Shown here: positions 1-11,790 of the stretch, piece by piece
Numbering within the stretch: position 1 is the stretch's first letter
How the letters are laid out: each line of letters starts with the position of its first letter
NCBI GenBank assembly: GCA_022457155.1
Contig: JAJGOT010000059.1
Coordinates: 957,001-1,021,000, forward strand
Source of the DNA: Cladopsammia gracilis
Lineage: Eukaryota; Cnidaria; Anthozoa; Scleractinia; Dendrophylliidae
DNA: 64,000 nucleotides
Reading direction: 5' to 3'
Made by a program: the position numbers and the translations under genes
The notes under the pieces: generated by a model
Databases searched by the model: none
Told to the model about the DNA's origin: nothing
Seen by the model: only the letters and a program-made list of their open reading frames with translations

Positions 1-204
1 CTATCAAATGATAACAATGCCAAATGAATGTTTTAAACCATACACCCAGACCTCTTTTTCTTTGAGAAAGAATTGTGGCCTTCTTTTCCTTCTCAGACCT
101 TCCCTGCCTCTTTCAGCCTGTAGGGAATAAATACATGGACCACCGGTTGGAGGAAAAAATGTTTACCTTTCGTCTTGTCGTGACAACTCGCGATTCGCCC
201 TCGT

Positions 205-410
205 TTTCAGTCGCATGCGCTTCAGTTTCGTTTCCGGTCACGTGCGTTTCGCTCTCGTTTTTCAGTCGCACGCGCTTCAGTTTCGTTTCCGGTCACGTGC
301 GTTTCGCCCTCGTTTTCAGTCGCACGTGCTTCAGTTTCGTTTCCGGTCGCGTGCGTTTCGCCCTCGTTTTCAGTCGCACGTGCTTCAGTTTCCTTTCCGG
401 TCCGGTTTGT
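205..410. repeat. 54-55 bp minisatellite, about 3.5 units
   Basis: Direct repeats of a 54-55 bp unit containing TTTCCGGTCACGTGCGTTTC and a CAGTCGCACGCGCTTCAG-like half. Most units contain CACGTG, an E-box palindrome; the later ones have CGCGTG instead. Because 54 is a multiple of three, the array reads as repetitive open frames (FSFVSGHVRFALVF and similar) in more than one frame. These are very unlikely to be real proteins. Confidence 0.85.
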
Positions 411-865
411 AACGATTTAAAACAACCACATATTATTTTCTAGGTAAAATGAATTGATACTGATAAATAGAAAACATAAACATTGCACAACCAGGGCGAA
501 TTTTTGGCGCGAAAACCTATCGATCGCGCATACTTTCCCGCCTGTTTCATAGTCTGAATTAATGTTAACACTGTGAGGTACACTATTTTAAAAATTTTCC
601 ATGTGTGAAATTGCCTTTTCTAATGAAATTTAGGTCAGGCTTTAAAAAGTTATCATTTAATCCAATCCTGAATTGTTTTGTCCAGTTTACTAAACATTCC
701 TGGATAATCAGGGCAAACAGGTCACCAAATACAACAGTGTTATTTACAAACATTACTTACGAGACGAGAAAGAAGCTATGATATTACTTATCAAATGTTT
801 GGGATGTAGCAGTGCAGAAAGCCTGCAGTCACGTTTTTACATTTTAATCCCCTACAAGCACGAAG

Positions 866-1170
866 TCCTCTTTTTTTTTTTTTTTTGATGTAAGAATTTT
901 ATTGGCTGAATCCTCCTAAGGCTTGACTTTCTAAAGGCTCACAAATCTCAGAACTATTCGGTTCACTTACAACACTATTCACTATCCGTATTCAAAAGGC
1001 TCAATGTTCTGTCCCTCAACTAAAAGTGTCAATGTCTCTTATTACCACAAAGCACCACCCGGTGTGGCATTATCAAATAACCATCTAAAAATAACAAGAG
1101 GCTGTGGTTTTCACGACTGTACATTTTTCCTAGGCTATTTCCGTTTAGTTCATTGTTCCGTTCGTAATGA
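866..1170 (-). pseudogene. Processed retrocopy with poly(A) tail, inserted in copy 1
   Basis: Present in copy 1 and absent from the matching site in copy 2 (near 4345-4357). Read on the minus strand it ends in an AATAAA-type signal (CCAATAAAATTC), about 15 nt of spacer and an A run of about 17, which is a retroposed mRNA or SINE-like 3' end. Just upstream is a short open stretch ending in LCGNKRH and a stop, followed by 3'-UTR-like sequence. The flanking TCTTTTCTT-like sequence appears on both sides as an imperfect target duplication. The parent gene was not recognised. Confidence 0.65.
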
Positions 1171-2214
1171 CTCGTTTTCTTCACATTTGAGAACATTTCG
1201 CGTTTTTGCAAAACTTCTTTCAATATTTTCTAGACTATATTTTAATACCATATCTTTACAGAATTTAAAAACTAAAATTATGCAAAATTCGATGTATTCT
1301 GAATAAGCTACTGTTTGGTGGAAGTTAATTACTGATTTTTTTTAAAATGCATCATGCGTATTACGTTTGAAGGAAATAATAAACATTGTTTCTTACCGAT
1401 AGTTCTCAAGCAGCTGAAACCAGCTGTCTGTGGGCCGATTTTTTGTCGTCCTCCGTAAACGGAAAGTTTTTTCGGTGAGATTATCTTTATAGAGACTAAA
1501 GACTCTTATATCCTCAAAAAGAAGAAAAAAGGTACTTGTTTATTTCGCAAAAGTATATAAATGTAGCCTTTCCCTTTACCTGCTACCAAAGGTTTAATTT
1601 CCTTGAGATTTTATAAACAAATAAGGTGCAGCAATTAAAAGTGGCTCCCAAGACTTTATTCACAAACCAAAATTAGAGTTGGTCAACCGTAGATTAACTC
1701 TCGAGTTGTCTTTTCAGGTAGAACCAAGCATTTGCAGACCTCTGTCCGTTTACCAAGAAGGTATGTAGTGTTGATATTAAAGTCGTCATACATTGTACTA
1801 TATTTTTACAGAAAATAGATTAATTACAGCCCTCTAGCTGTTAAATAATAATGACTACTTAATTTGTGTTTATATTTGTATTTCTAACACACAATATTAA
1901 TTTGTCGATTAAAGCTCCTCTCGTAAATTATGTGAAAAGAATTGTTTCTCTCGTTGGGGTATAACAATTGTCTACTATAAATTTCTAGGTGAAATTGGTG
2001 AATAAAACTACACGAATTGAACATCTGGATATTCAAATTTTTCTGTCATTTTCCTCTACATATTCTAGTCAGTACTCGCTCTTTGCAAACTGAAATTCGC
2101 CTAATTTCCTCATTTTACTGAAAATTATTTTGTCAACAAATTGAGTGAATCAAAATTACGCATGCATGCTACTCTCATTTTCTCGTTATACAGTACATGT
2201 AGATATAAACATTA

Positions 2215-2360
2215 GAGTGATTTTACTTCATCTGTGAAATAGTTAGTAGAATAGTACGCACTATTAGACTATAATTCCATTGTTTCCTTTTGTTTAATTC
2301 ATAATGGACTATCACACACTAATTGTTAGATAGTGTTTCACAGATGAAGTAAAATCACTC
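2215..2360. mobile_element. Tc1/mariner-type MITE, 146 bp
   Basis: Terminal inverted repeats start GAGTGATTTTACTTCATC and end with its complement. TA flanks both sides (2213-2214 and 2361-2362). Copy 2 has the empty site with a single TA near 5395, so the ends are exact. There is no coding capacity. The ends resemble those of the element at 50690-50804. Confidence 0.92.
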
Positions 2361-3307
2361 TATATATTGGTTATCAATTTTCCTGTTATGTTTTGTAAAA
2401 TTTGAGTAAATACAACTTCATGGGCACAATGCGCTCTCTTTTTGTCCCTATGTGTAAAATAATCTTGGTTTGCAATTTGCCTGTTAGATTGATGTTAAAT
2501 TAAGTGATCAAATGGCTTCTTTGTTTTGCTGTGCATTAAGGTTTAATTTATGTTTTTGAGAATTTCCCTGTTCACTTCGCGACAAATCGAGAGAATGAAA
2601 TTCAGAAGTACATATCGGGCACATTGCTTTCTCTCCCTCCGAGTATAAAAATTATGTATATAGGCTTACAGTTCTGTCTGTTGATTTCTCGGAAAGAAGC
2701 GAATGAAACTGACGAATGCCAGCCTGTATAAATGGTAACTTAGTTTTTCTCCGTTTTATTTTTCGCCTAATTGAGTGAATTAAAGTAAACATGCGCGACA
2801 CTCGTCTTCTCAGCTTTTTTTGAAATTCTGCTTGTGGTTAAAAAGCGTGGGGTTATACAACTTTCTGCTATAGTTAGTGAATAAAATTTCACTAACTCTC
2901 CGCTTTTTTCCACCTCTTCGGGTTTATAAAGTTTTCTTTTATGCAGTGGTGAGATCATCTGAGAATTGACATATGAGCACTTCGCTCTTTCTGTCTCGCT
3001 CTGGCTAATCTGGGTTTGCTAATTCATCTGTTGGTTTGGGGTTTATTCTCCAGTCGATGGAATATTTGCTAAACTCAATTTATTTTCATTTCCCCTCGTT
3101 ATTGTATTAAGTTTAGCAGCAGTTTCTTTATATCCCTGACGCTTAACAAACGAAATAAAAAGAAACGATTTAGTTTTCAACATCTGGATCCAGCTGGCTC
3201 AAACCCCGCAAACCTCCTCCTTTTAAGTCTTTTTGTGAAAGTCGTCATTAATTTATATTCGCCGCAAAATAAGCTGTTTTGCACGTATAAGCATAAAAAA
3301 GTTTGTA

Positions 3308-6300
3308 CTATCAAATGATAACAATGCCAAATGAATGTTTTAAACCATACACCCAGACTCTTTCTCTTTGAGAAAGAATTGTGGCCTTCTTTTCCTTCCC
3401 AGACCTTCCCTGCCTCTTTCAGCCTGTAGGGAATAAATACATGGACCACCGGTTGGAGGAAAAAATGTTTACCTTTCGTCTTGTCGTGACAACTCGCGAT
3501 TCGCCCTCGTTTTCAGTCCCATGCTCTTCAGTTCCGTTTCCGGTCACGTGCGTTTCGCTCTCGTTTTTCAGTCGCACGCGCTTCAGTTTCGTTTCCGGTC
3601 ACGTGCGTTTCGCTCTCGTTTTTCAGTCACACGCGCTTCAGTTTCGTTTCCGGTCACGTGCGTTTCGCCCTCGTTTTCAGTCGCACGCGCTTCAGTTTCG
3701 TTTCCGGTCACGTGCGTTTCGCTCTCGTTTTTCAGTCACACGCGCTTCAGTTTCGTTTCCGGTCACGTGCGTTTCGCCCTCGTTTTCAGTCGCACGTGCT
3801 TCAGTTTCGTTTCCGGTCGCGTGCGTTTCGCCCTCGTTTTCAGTCGCACGTGCTTCAGTTTCGTTTCCGGTCCGGTTTGTAACGATTTAAAACAACCATA
3901 TATTATTTTCTAGGTAAAATGAATCGATACTGATAAATAGAAAACATAAACATTGCACAACCAGGGCGAATTTTTGGCGCGAAAACCTATCGTTCGCGCG
4001 TCCTTTCTCGCCTTTTTGATAGTCTGAATTAATGTTAACACTGAGGTACACTATTTTAAAAATTTCCCATGTGTGAAATTGCCTTTTTTTAATGAAATTT
4101 AGGTCAAGCTTTAAAAAGTCATTATCATTTAATCCAATTCTGAATTGTTTTGTCCAGTTTACTAAACATTCCTGGGTAATCAGGGCAAACAGGTCACCAA
4201 ATACAACAGTGTTATTTACAAACATTACTTACGAGACGAGAAAGAAGCTAAGATATTACTTATCAAATGTTTGGGATGTAGCAGTGCAGAAAGCCTGCAG
4301 TCACGTTTTTACATTTTAATCCCCTACAAGCACGAAGTCCTCTTTTCTTTTTTAAGAACATTTCGCGTTTTTGCAAAACTTCTTTCAATATTTTCTAGAC
4401 TATATTTTAAAGCCATATCTTTACAGAATTTAAAAACTAAAATTATGCAAAATTCGATGTATTCTGAATAAGCTACTGTTTGGTGGAAGTTAATTACTGA
4501 ATTTTTTTAAAATGCATCATGCGTATTACGTTTGAAGGAAACAATAAACATTGTTTCTTAGCGATAGTTCTTAAGCAGCTGAAACCAGCTGTCCGTGGGC
4601 TGATTTTTTGTCGTCCTCCGTAAACAGGAAAGTTTTTTCGGTGAGATTATCTTTATAGAGACTGAAGACTCTTATATCCTCAAAAAGAAGAGAAAAAGGT
4701 ACTTGTTTATTTTGCAAAAGTATATAAGTGTTGCCGTTCAATTTATTTCCCTTTACCTGCTACCAAAGGTATAATTTCCTTGAGATTTTATAAACAAATA
4801 AGGTGCAGCATTTAAAAATGGCTCCCAAGACTTTATTCACAAACCAATATTAGAGTTGGTCAACCGTAGATTAACTATCGAGTCGTCTTTCCAGGTAGAA
4901 CCAAGCATTTGGAGACCTTTGTCCGTTTACCAAGAAGGTATGTAGTGTTGATATTAAAGTCGTCATACATTGTACTACACTTTTACAGAAAATAGATTAA
5001 TTACAGCCCTCTAGCTGTTAAATAATAATGACTACTTAATTTGTGTTTATATTTTTATTTCTAACACAAATAATATTAATTTGTCGATTAAAGCTCCTCT
5101 CGTAAATAAAGTGAAAAGAATTGTTTCTCTCGTTGGGGTATAACAATTGTGTACTATAAATTTCTAGGTGAAATGGTGAATAAAACTACACGTACGAATT
5201 GAACATCTGGATATTCAAATTTTTCTGATATTTTCCTCTGCATATTCTAGTCAGTACTCGCTCTTTGCAAACTGAAATTCGCCTAATTTACTCATTTTAC
5301 TGAAAATTATTTTGTCAACAAATTGAGTGAATCAAAATTACGCATGAATGCTACTCTCATTTTCTCGTTATACAGTACATGTAGATATAAACATTATATA
5401 TTGGTTGTTAATTTTCCCGTTATGTTTTGTAAAATTTGAGTAAATGAAACTTAACGGGCACAATGCGCTCTCTTTTTGTCCCTATGTGTAAAATAATCTT
5501 GGTTTGCCAATTTGTCTGTTAGATTGATGTTAAATTAAGTGATCAAATTTGGCATGCACTATGGCTTCTTTGTTTTGCTGCGCATTAAGGTTTAATTTAT
5601 GTTTTTGAGAATTTCCCTGTTCACTTCGCGACAAATCGAGAGAATGAAATTCAGTAGCATATGTTGGGCACATCGCTTTCTCTCCTTCCGAGAATAAAGA
5701 TTATGTATATAGGCTTACAATTCTGTCTGTTGATTTCTCGGAAAGAAGCGAATGAAACTGACGAATGCCAGCCTGTATAAATGGTAACTTAGTTTTTCTC
5801 CGTTTTATTTTTCGCCTAATTGAGTGAATTAAAGTAAACATGTGCGACACTCGTCTTCTCGGCTTTTTTTGAAATTCTGCTTGTGGTTAAAAAGCGTCGG
5901 GTTATGCAACTTTCTGCTATAGTTAGTGAATAAAATTTCACTAACTCTCCGCTTTTTTCCACCTCTTCGGGTTTATAAAGTTTTCTTTTATGCAGTGGTG
6001 AGATCATCTGAGAATTGACATATGAGCACTTCGCTCTTTCTGTCTCGCTCTGGGTTTGCTAATCTGGGTTTGCTAATTCATCTGTTGGTTTCGGGTTTAT
6101 TCTCTAGTCGATGGAATATTTGCTAAACTCAATTTATTTTCATTTCCCCTCATTATTGTATTAAGTTTAGCAGCAGTTTCTTTATATGGCCTGATGCTTA
6201 ACAAACGAAATAAAAAGAAACGATTTAGTTTTCAACATCTGGATCCAGCTGGCTCAAACCCCGCAAACCTCCTCCTTTTAAGTCTTTTGTGAAAGTCGTC

Positions 6301-6361
6301 ATTAATTTATATTCGCCGCAAAATAAACTGTTTTGCACGTATAAGCATAAACAAGTTTGTA
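3308..6361. repeat. Tandem duplication unit, copy 2
   Basis: Second, 3054 bp copy of the unit. It keeps the uninterrupted (empty) sites for the two insertions in copy 1, near 4345 and near 5395, so it is closer to the ancestral arrangement. Its minisatellite is longer than in copy 1, about six units against about four. Substitutions between copies are sparse, which suggests a fairly recent duplication. Confidence 0.9.
3515..3875. repeat. 54-55 bp minisatellite, about 6 units
   Basis: Same minisatellite as in copy 1, expanded to about six units. Alternating units differ by CTCTCGTTTTTCAGTCACAC against CCTCGTTTTCAGTCGCAC, suggesting duplication of a two-unit block. Repeated CACGTG motifs could bind bHLH factors, but this is inference only. 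Confidence 0.85.
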
Positions 6362-6606
6362 CTATCAAATGGTAACAATGCCAAATGAATGTTTTAAACC
6401 ATACACCCAGACGAGAAAGAACTGTGGCCTTCTTTTCCTTCCCAGACCTTCCCTGCCTCTTTCAGCCTGTAGGGAATAAATACATGGACCACCGGTTGGA
6501 GGAAAAAATGTTTACCTTTCGTCTTGTCGTAACAACTCGCGATTCGCTCTCGTTTTCAGTCGCACACGCTTCAGTTTCGTTTCCGGTCGCGTGCGTTTCG
6601 ATCTGA
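6362..6606. repeat. Tandem duplication unit, truncated copy 3
   Basis: The first 245 bp of the unit appear a third time and stop inside the minisatellite after about one repeat. The sequence then becomes unique and leads into the signal-peptide exon about 200 bp downstream. The truncated copy therefore lies in the presumptive promoter-proximal region of that gene. Confidence 0.85.
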
Positions 6607-6809
6607 TTTAAATGCCAAGGGCCTGCGAGAGAGGATGTTAAATAGCGATCTTTGTTGAGGGTTTTTTTTTTGAATAGGGTAGAATGGGATGGTTTTGAAT
6701 TGGATTGTAGTGTATTGTGGTACATTCGTAGCATTGTATTATTGCTCGCATAGAACAGCAAGTGTAGTTCAATCCAAACAAACTACTTATATGCTGATTT
6801 TATTTGCAG
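6607..6809 (+). promoter_or_regulatory. Unique sequence upstream of the signal-peptide exon
   Basis: About 200 bp between the truncated third repeat copy and the exon at 6810. It contains a pyrimidine stretch, repeated TGTA/TTGTATT-like AT-rich sequence and a TATTTGCAG acceptor at its end. It may be 5'-UTR intron or promoter; no clear TATA box stands out. Confidence 0.3.
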
Positions 6810-6879
6810 ATTTTTTCTTTGTCTAAGATGCATCTGTTGATTTTCCTGGGGGTTGTACTATTCGCTGCCCCGTGTGCTG
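6810..6879 (+). CDS. First coding exon: signal peptide of a secreted protein
   Basis: ATG at 6828 opens MHLLIFLGVVLFAAPCA, a classic signal peptide: short n-region, hydrophobic core and A-P-C-A before the likely cleavage site. The reading frame meets a GTATGT donor at 6880 and ends in phase 1 after a G. A TATTTGCAG acceptor lies just upstream, so the exon may start at 6810 with a short 5' UTR; an alternative acceptor is CTAAG directly before the ATG. The phase matches the exon at 10127, which completes a GAA codon. The protein family is not recognised. Confidence 0.6.
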
Positions 6880-8930
6880 GTATGTAATATGTACTAACGA
6901 ATTTATATTTTTGACTTTTTTCCAATCGCAACTGAAACGTCCATAACGAAATAAACAAATCGGTCAGATAGAGACGCTAGTTTTAATAAAGCTCAGGTAA
7001 ACAAGCTTATCACAACTGCTGTTATTATTTGAAAAGAAAGCGTGTTTGCTCTGATTGATCACATCGTGTTACATGAAAATGTCCAGTCTGGTAGATAAAT
7101 ATACTATACTACTTCGGGCACACCCGCACCAATTCAATGAGTTTTCTCCACTCCCCTTTGTCAGACATGATCTGGGAGATTCTGTCGTACCAGTCCAGTG
7201 CCCCTCTCTAATATTGGTCTATGAAAGTTATTGCTGGGCACCTCATCGATCGCCAGCCATGTGTTGGATCCCAGAGAAGTTGCTGAGGAGCAGTCTCGTT
7301 CTTGCTTATCTAGCAATTTCCACTGAACTGTAGTCTACGAGTCTGCTAGAACTTACAACATACTAAATAAAAGACAACTTTTTTAAACAAAAGCAAACAA
7401 AACAAACAAACGGACAAACAAACAAACAAAACTGTTTCAGAAGTTTTCGAACCGTTCGGAAAACTCTTTTCTCCCCCTTTTGGAGCAATAAATTTATCCC
7501 CCCCCCCCCCCCCCAACTCTACCCCCTACCCCGTCTTCCCTTATAACAGAAATAACAGAAATGTTCTGTAATTAATTAAACCAAGCATTCAAAAGGAAAC
7601 TATTAAGTAATGATCCAGATAACAAAAATAGCACTTAGTCGCAAGAAATGCAAAAAGGTGTTAACTTTGCCATTGTTTGTACCAAACTTCTGATTGGTTT
7701 AAACAGTAAAATGTACTAAAACTTTACAAAGCACCATGTATATCGATCTCTAACTTATCAACTAATTTCCTTGTAACAAAATCTCTTCTGACTGTATCTA
7801 ACACAGAAATCCTATGTGGGGAACGTGGCAAAATTAAATAAGCTTTACTTGTCTGTTGTTTGCAACTCTTGTGATTGGTTGAAATTTCTTACCACAAAAG
7901 AAACATGCTTTAAAAATGGGATTGAAACACATTTTATTTCGCAAACCTGCTTGCTATAGGTTGATGCATACTCAGTATGAAAATGAAAACATTCCTGTGT
8001 GGGGAAAGCGTATTGCCGGAGAACAATAGAAAATGCTATAGTTCTTATCTGGATGATTGCTTGATAGACTACAACGGACGCACCTTACCATCTCCGCGGT
8101 ATGTTCAGTACCTTGCACATGCACACAAACAACAAAACACGACGGCCACTCCCAGTAAAACGTCATTGAAAAAATATCGCGCTCTTTTGAACTACTTTCA
8201 ATTCAATTGTTCCATTTTGTTTAATTTGTGTAATGCGACCGAGAAAATTAACCTCTGTTTCGATTTTTGCGCTATGTCATTCGCAATAAGATGGCCGAGG
8301 TGGTGTAGGTGGATGTCATCTAATGCGCATGCTCACCGGTATTACTCATGGAGGGGCAGCCATGGACAGTTATACGAATGCGTACTGGCCATACCATGGT
8401 TATGGTACAGTGTATGTAGACTAAAAAATGTTTTCAAATATAGCGCTAAAAATTAGTTTCTCATTATGGTACAGTGTCCCCCATTACAGCCAAAAGTCAG
8501 TGTATTTACTATATTAAATAATTCACTTGTGGTAAACTTGAGCTATAGGGAAAATATTACTTGTACAGTACTTAAGAAATAAATTATAATAAATGATGAA
8601 CGTCACTGACTCGTTACAGTTGTCGTTATTGATCAAAATGTGGTTTATCCATGCAATGGAAGTTTGGATAATTAATGCTATTCTATTCTTGAACTACTAT
8701 TTTTTTTTCGGTTGACAGCTTTTGAAAGTGAAAAAAGCTGATAATAATTGCAAATTAAAAAGATTTTTCTTAGTTATTTATTGATTAGCTTTGATTGTTT
8801 ATTGTCAATCATTAGATAGACATAAAAGATGCGATAAAATCAATATAATTAAGTGTTGCACGGATCATTAAAAATAATTACCAATTTGTACTTTCGTCTC
8901 TTTTTGTTTTGTTCTCCCCACCCCTTCCCA
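6880..8930 (+). other. Intron-like stretch with simple repeats
   Basis: Between the two candidate exons. It holds an A/C-rich stretch (7380-7440), a C homopolymer near 7500-7514 and several AT-rich sections. A minus-strand open stretch around 7100-7200 (WYDRISQIMSDKGEW) looks protein-like but is short and not recognised. A 159-codon plus-strand ORF at 7977-8456 has no recognisable motif and is probably fortuitous. Confidence 0.4.
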
Positions 8931-8934
8931 AAAA

Positions 8935-8957
8935 AATTAATAATAATAATAATAATA

Positions 8958-9008
<51 letters not shown>

Positions 9009-9025
9009 GTTATTATTATTATCAT
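8935..9025. repeat. (TAA)n/(ATT)n microsatellite
   Basis: A short TAA run followed by a long ATT run, with one internal switch that makes it palindromic. It lies at the 3' end of the minus-strand LINE fragment at 9119-9332 and probably grew from that element's tail. Confidence 0.85.
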
Positions 9026-9332
9026 GTGTTCTCTATATAATTATGTGTTCTCCATGGGGGCCGGGTCCAAACCATGGACCTAGGGCACCCATGAGGCGCT
9101 GTGTGGAGGCCACACTACTTAGCATTGCAAGGAAAGGGTCTTGCGCAGGATGTTGGCTGTCCCAAGTAGTGCGGTTTTCTGAATTTCGCAGAGGTTGATA
9201 TTGCCAGGGATGCTAGTGACTATTTTTTCTATGCCTTTCTTGATCATCCCCAGTGCGCCTACTACCACAGGAATGGTTTGAGTTTTTGTCTGCCACATTC
9301 TTGCAATCTCATCTTAGCAGCCAATTTTGACG
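9026..9332 (-). pseudogene. Non-LTR retrotransposon 3' end (C-terminal coding tail)
   Basis: The minus strand from about 9325 to the stop at 9119-9121 reads as a conserved non-LTR tail: MWQTKTQTIPVVVGALG, then a basic linker, then EIQKTALLGTANILRK. The pattern VIPVVVGALG ... LQK(S/T)ALLGTA(R/N)ILRK is familiar from the C-terminus of non-LTR elements in invertebrates. Upstream it is broken by a stop and lost, so this is a 5'-truncated copy. The ATT microsatellite follows the 3' end. The clade is not assigned. Confidence 0.75.
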
Positions 9333-10126
9333 TTTTTTTTTTTAATAATTCAAAGCAGTCCGCGAACATTTAAGGGATTTGGGTAATAGAATATTTGGCT
9401 TTTATTAAAGTAAAAAGTGTATTGCGAGATAAGATTTACCGATCGACATCTCTCCTCCTGGGCTTAAGTTAAAAATAGAGTGCATAACGAGTTGTTAGCC
9501 CGTACATATTGGACTCGGTCACATAAAACTCCACCTCATCCGCAAGCCGAGTCAAAGGAGATTTTGTTCAAAGCAAGCCCTCTTTATCAAAGGGTTATTC
9601 TGACTCTCTGCACTGGCTTCTGCGGAGCTCTTGGCTGAATTACGATAAATGAATGACTATAATAAAAACTAAGAGAGCACAACAAAATCTCCTGGCAAGG
9701 ATGAATCGCATGTATAAAAGTTTCTCTTAGAAAGCGAGAAACTGCTGATATGTTGGCGTGGCGTACTCATCTATGATGAGGGCCATTGACCGGTCTATCC
9801 GGTTAGTTTAGCAATAAGTTTGCAAGCGATGATCGATGAGTGACATTAACGGCCGTTATCGACATTTTCATTAATAAAACCAAAGCCGCTAAACCCTCTT
9901 TTTAAAACTGGGAGGTTCACGTAGTGACATCTGTCTACAAAATCGTGTTGTTCAAGGTGTTAAGTTTTATAATATTTCACTTTCCACTGCATCAATGAGT
10001 GCGAGCTTTTTAAGTGCTTTGTTTTACCAAACAAGCCTTGTTCCCGTCGCCTAGGACTGTCATGAACCTGCCGTTTTCAGTCCACCATTCAATTGAAAAC
10101 GCCTGCAGCTAATCTTCTCTTTACAG
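9333..10126 (+). other. Non-coding stretch, probably intron
   Basis: No gene or clear repeat was seen. It ends in CTTCTCTTTACAG, a good 3' splice site for the next exon. Confidence 0.4.
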
Positions 10127-10232
10127 AACCATATCTTTCTACATATTTTCATTTTGCAATGATATCGTGTATTCATGATTATCGGCCAGGAGCTTGCTTT
10201 AAGCTTCCTTTATTATCTGAAATATCGACCTG
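10127..10232 (+). CDS. Candidate second exon of the secreted-protein gene
   Basis: Flanked by TCTCTTTACAG and TG|GTAAGTTTC. Joined to the first exon (phase 1), its 106 nt stay open for 35 codons and end in phase 2: EPYLSTYFHFAMISC followed by IHDYRPGACFKLPLLSE. This places the likely signal-peptidase cut (APCA|E) at the splice junction. The mature start has two cysteines. No family was recognised. A partial copy of its core (about 35 nt, GGCCAGGAGCTTGCTTTAAG region) recurs at 21657-21695. Confidence 0.5.
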
Positions 10233-10412
10233 GTAAGTTTCTTTTCCCATTTTATTCACGACACAAATCGAACTTATTTTGATAGTTTGTAAAATAGCCA
10301 TAACTTACGTGATTATAAAGAGGCTTCTCTTTAGCTGGTGTTACAAAATGACATTATGATACAACCACTTTTTGGCGAACCTTCATGAACCATCTTGATC
10401 GAGTTTGCCAAA

Positions 10413-10892
10413 ATGGCGGACGCGGCACAGCGTGCAATTGTCCGGTTTTTGAAGAAGCGAAGGGCTAAAAGGGCTCGACGAATATAATTGAAGAAAAACG
10501 TTTTGCTTGCCTGTATCAATCAGCCGCGCTTGAGAACTATTTGGATGAACCCACGAGAAGCTACTTGGTTTCAAGTGGTTACCAATACATTCAACGACGA
10601 ACAGTGGCATCAGAACTCTCGTGTCACCAAGGTGACGTTTACTTTCCAGTTGGATGAAATTCGTGGAGACATTTCTCGTCAAAATACGACAATGAGCAAA
10701 GCTGTCCCACCTGAAAGTCATCTCGCCCTCATCCTGTATTACCTAAAATCGATGGCAGAATACAGGACAGTGGCACATCTCTTTGGCGTTTCCACTTTTG
10801 TATGCACATGCATTAAAGTTGTGTGCGAGGCGATAAATCGACACAGAGCTATAAAATTTCCACAAGCAATTTTTGTGACTCATTCAGGGTAA
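10413..10892 (+). pseudogene. PIF/Harbinger transposase, N-terminal part, broken
   Basis: ATG at 10413 gives MADAAQRAIVRFLKKRR, with an in-frame TAA at 10485-10487. The frame then runs to TAA at 10890. It matches the N-terminal half of HARBI1-like transposases: RTIWMNPREATWFQVV, then F.VTK.TF...LDEIR, then VPPESHLALILYYL, YRTVAHLFGVS and INRH.AIKFP. The DDE catalytic domain is absent, and no second coding piece was found downstream. TCAGGGTAAAC at the end may be a decayed splice donor. It lies in the presumed intron of the secreted-protein gene. Confidence 0.8.
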
Positions 10893-11790
10893 ACAAAATG
10901 CAATATTACATTAATTGATGCAATATCACATGGATGCAAAGTGATAATAATAAGGAGATATTGACAAAATAAAGCTAGAATTAACAAAAGACTGCATATA
11001 AAGGGGGAGGGGTAGTGGTTTGGTTTCGGCTGCTATGCAAAATGGGACAATAAACAACAAAGAGGAGACAGTAGTTCAATAAACGACAGTAAGCTGCAAT
11101 TTTTATGGATGTTGAGTGACAAATTAATATAAATTAATTAATATAAATTAGAAATATAAATTAGAAATCTATAAGCACAACACACATGATATGAATTATG
11201 GACTGTCAATCATTCAAAATTATTCTTGACACTGTATCATTGTAGAAATAGATAAACAGTCTCTTGAATTTAATAGATATGCATCGGATCAAGGGAGTGA
11301 TCCAAGGCAGCAGAACAGCCGTTTTGTCCCGCGTTTTGTACACTCTGCTTGACTCGTGTGAATCTTAACAGTTGTCCAAGGACAACTGTATGTTTTCTTC
11401 GGACCACAGATCTATTAGGGCCGACGTCACCTCCACAGACCAGGATTTCCCACGGCTTTTTCCTGCCACAGATCTTTCAGACGACGCCATTTTGGTTTGT
11501 TGAAGAACATGTGCGCATGTGCGGCTGAATTTGGGTATGCGGGCCCATTTTTTGGCGGCCCGAGACTACCTTGCCAGGCGGTCTTGGGCTGCCTAAATTT
11601 TGGGCACGCGGACCGATGCAATTTACTTTTACACGGCAAAATTAGGAGTGCCGTGCCATAAATTATTGGCCCGTGTGCCAAAATTTAGGAGTGCCGTGCC
11701 CAAAATGTTTGTCGTGTAAACCGGGCTTGATCAGAATCCGTGCGACATCCACGAAATCTCCAAGTAAAAAAATGTAAACAAGCAAGACTA
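10893..11790. other. AT-rich spacer and unclassified repeat
   Basis: 10893-11300 is AT-rich with short ATATAAATTA duplications and no gene. 11420-11730 looks like a dispersed repeat: the motif AGGAGTGCCGTGCC occurs twice, and it ends in CGTGTAAACCGGGCTTG, similar to the end of the MITE near 40327-40510. No coding sequence. Confidence 0.4.

Larger units (their letters stand above)
1..3307. repeat. Tandem duplication unit, copy 1
   Basis: First copy of a large direct repeat. The sequence at position 1 recurs at 3308 and again at 6362, and near-identical order continues through the whole unit. Copy 1 is about 250 bp longer than copy 2: it has extra insertions at about 866-1170 and 2215-2360 that copy 2 lacks, but a shorter minisatellite. 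No host gene is recognisable inside. Every ORF above 60 codons is either the minisatellite read in several frames or low-complexity intergenic DNA. Confidence 0.9.

Noticed and set aside
75..3913. Long open frames with repeated FSFVSGHVRFALVF-like sequence
   Set aside because: They are the 54 bp minisatellite read in several frames at once. All frames stay open because the unit is a multiple of three, and the frame choice differs between copies.
7977..8456. 159-codon plus-strand ORF
   Set aside because: Composition and lack of any motif suggest chance; it lies in the intron of the signal-peptide gene candidate.
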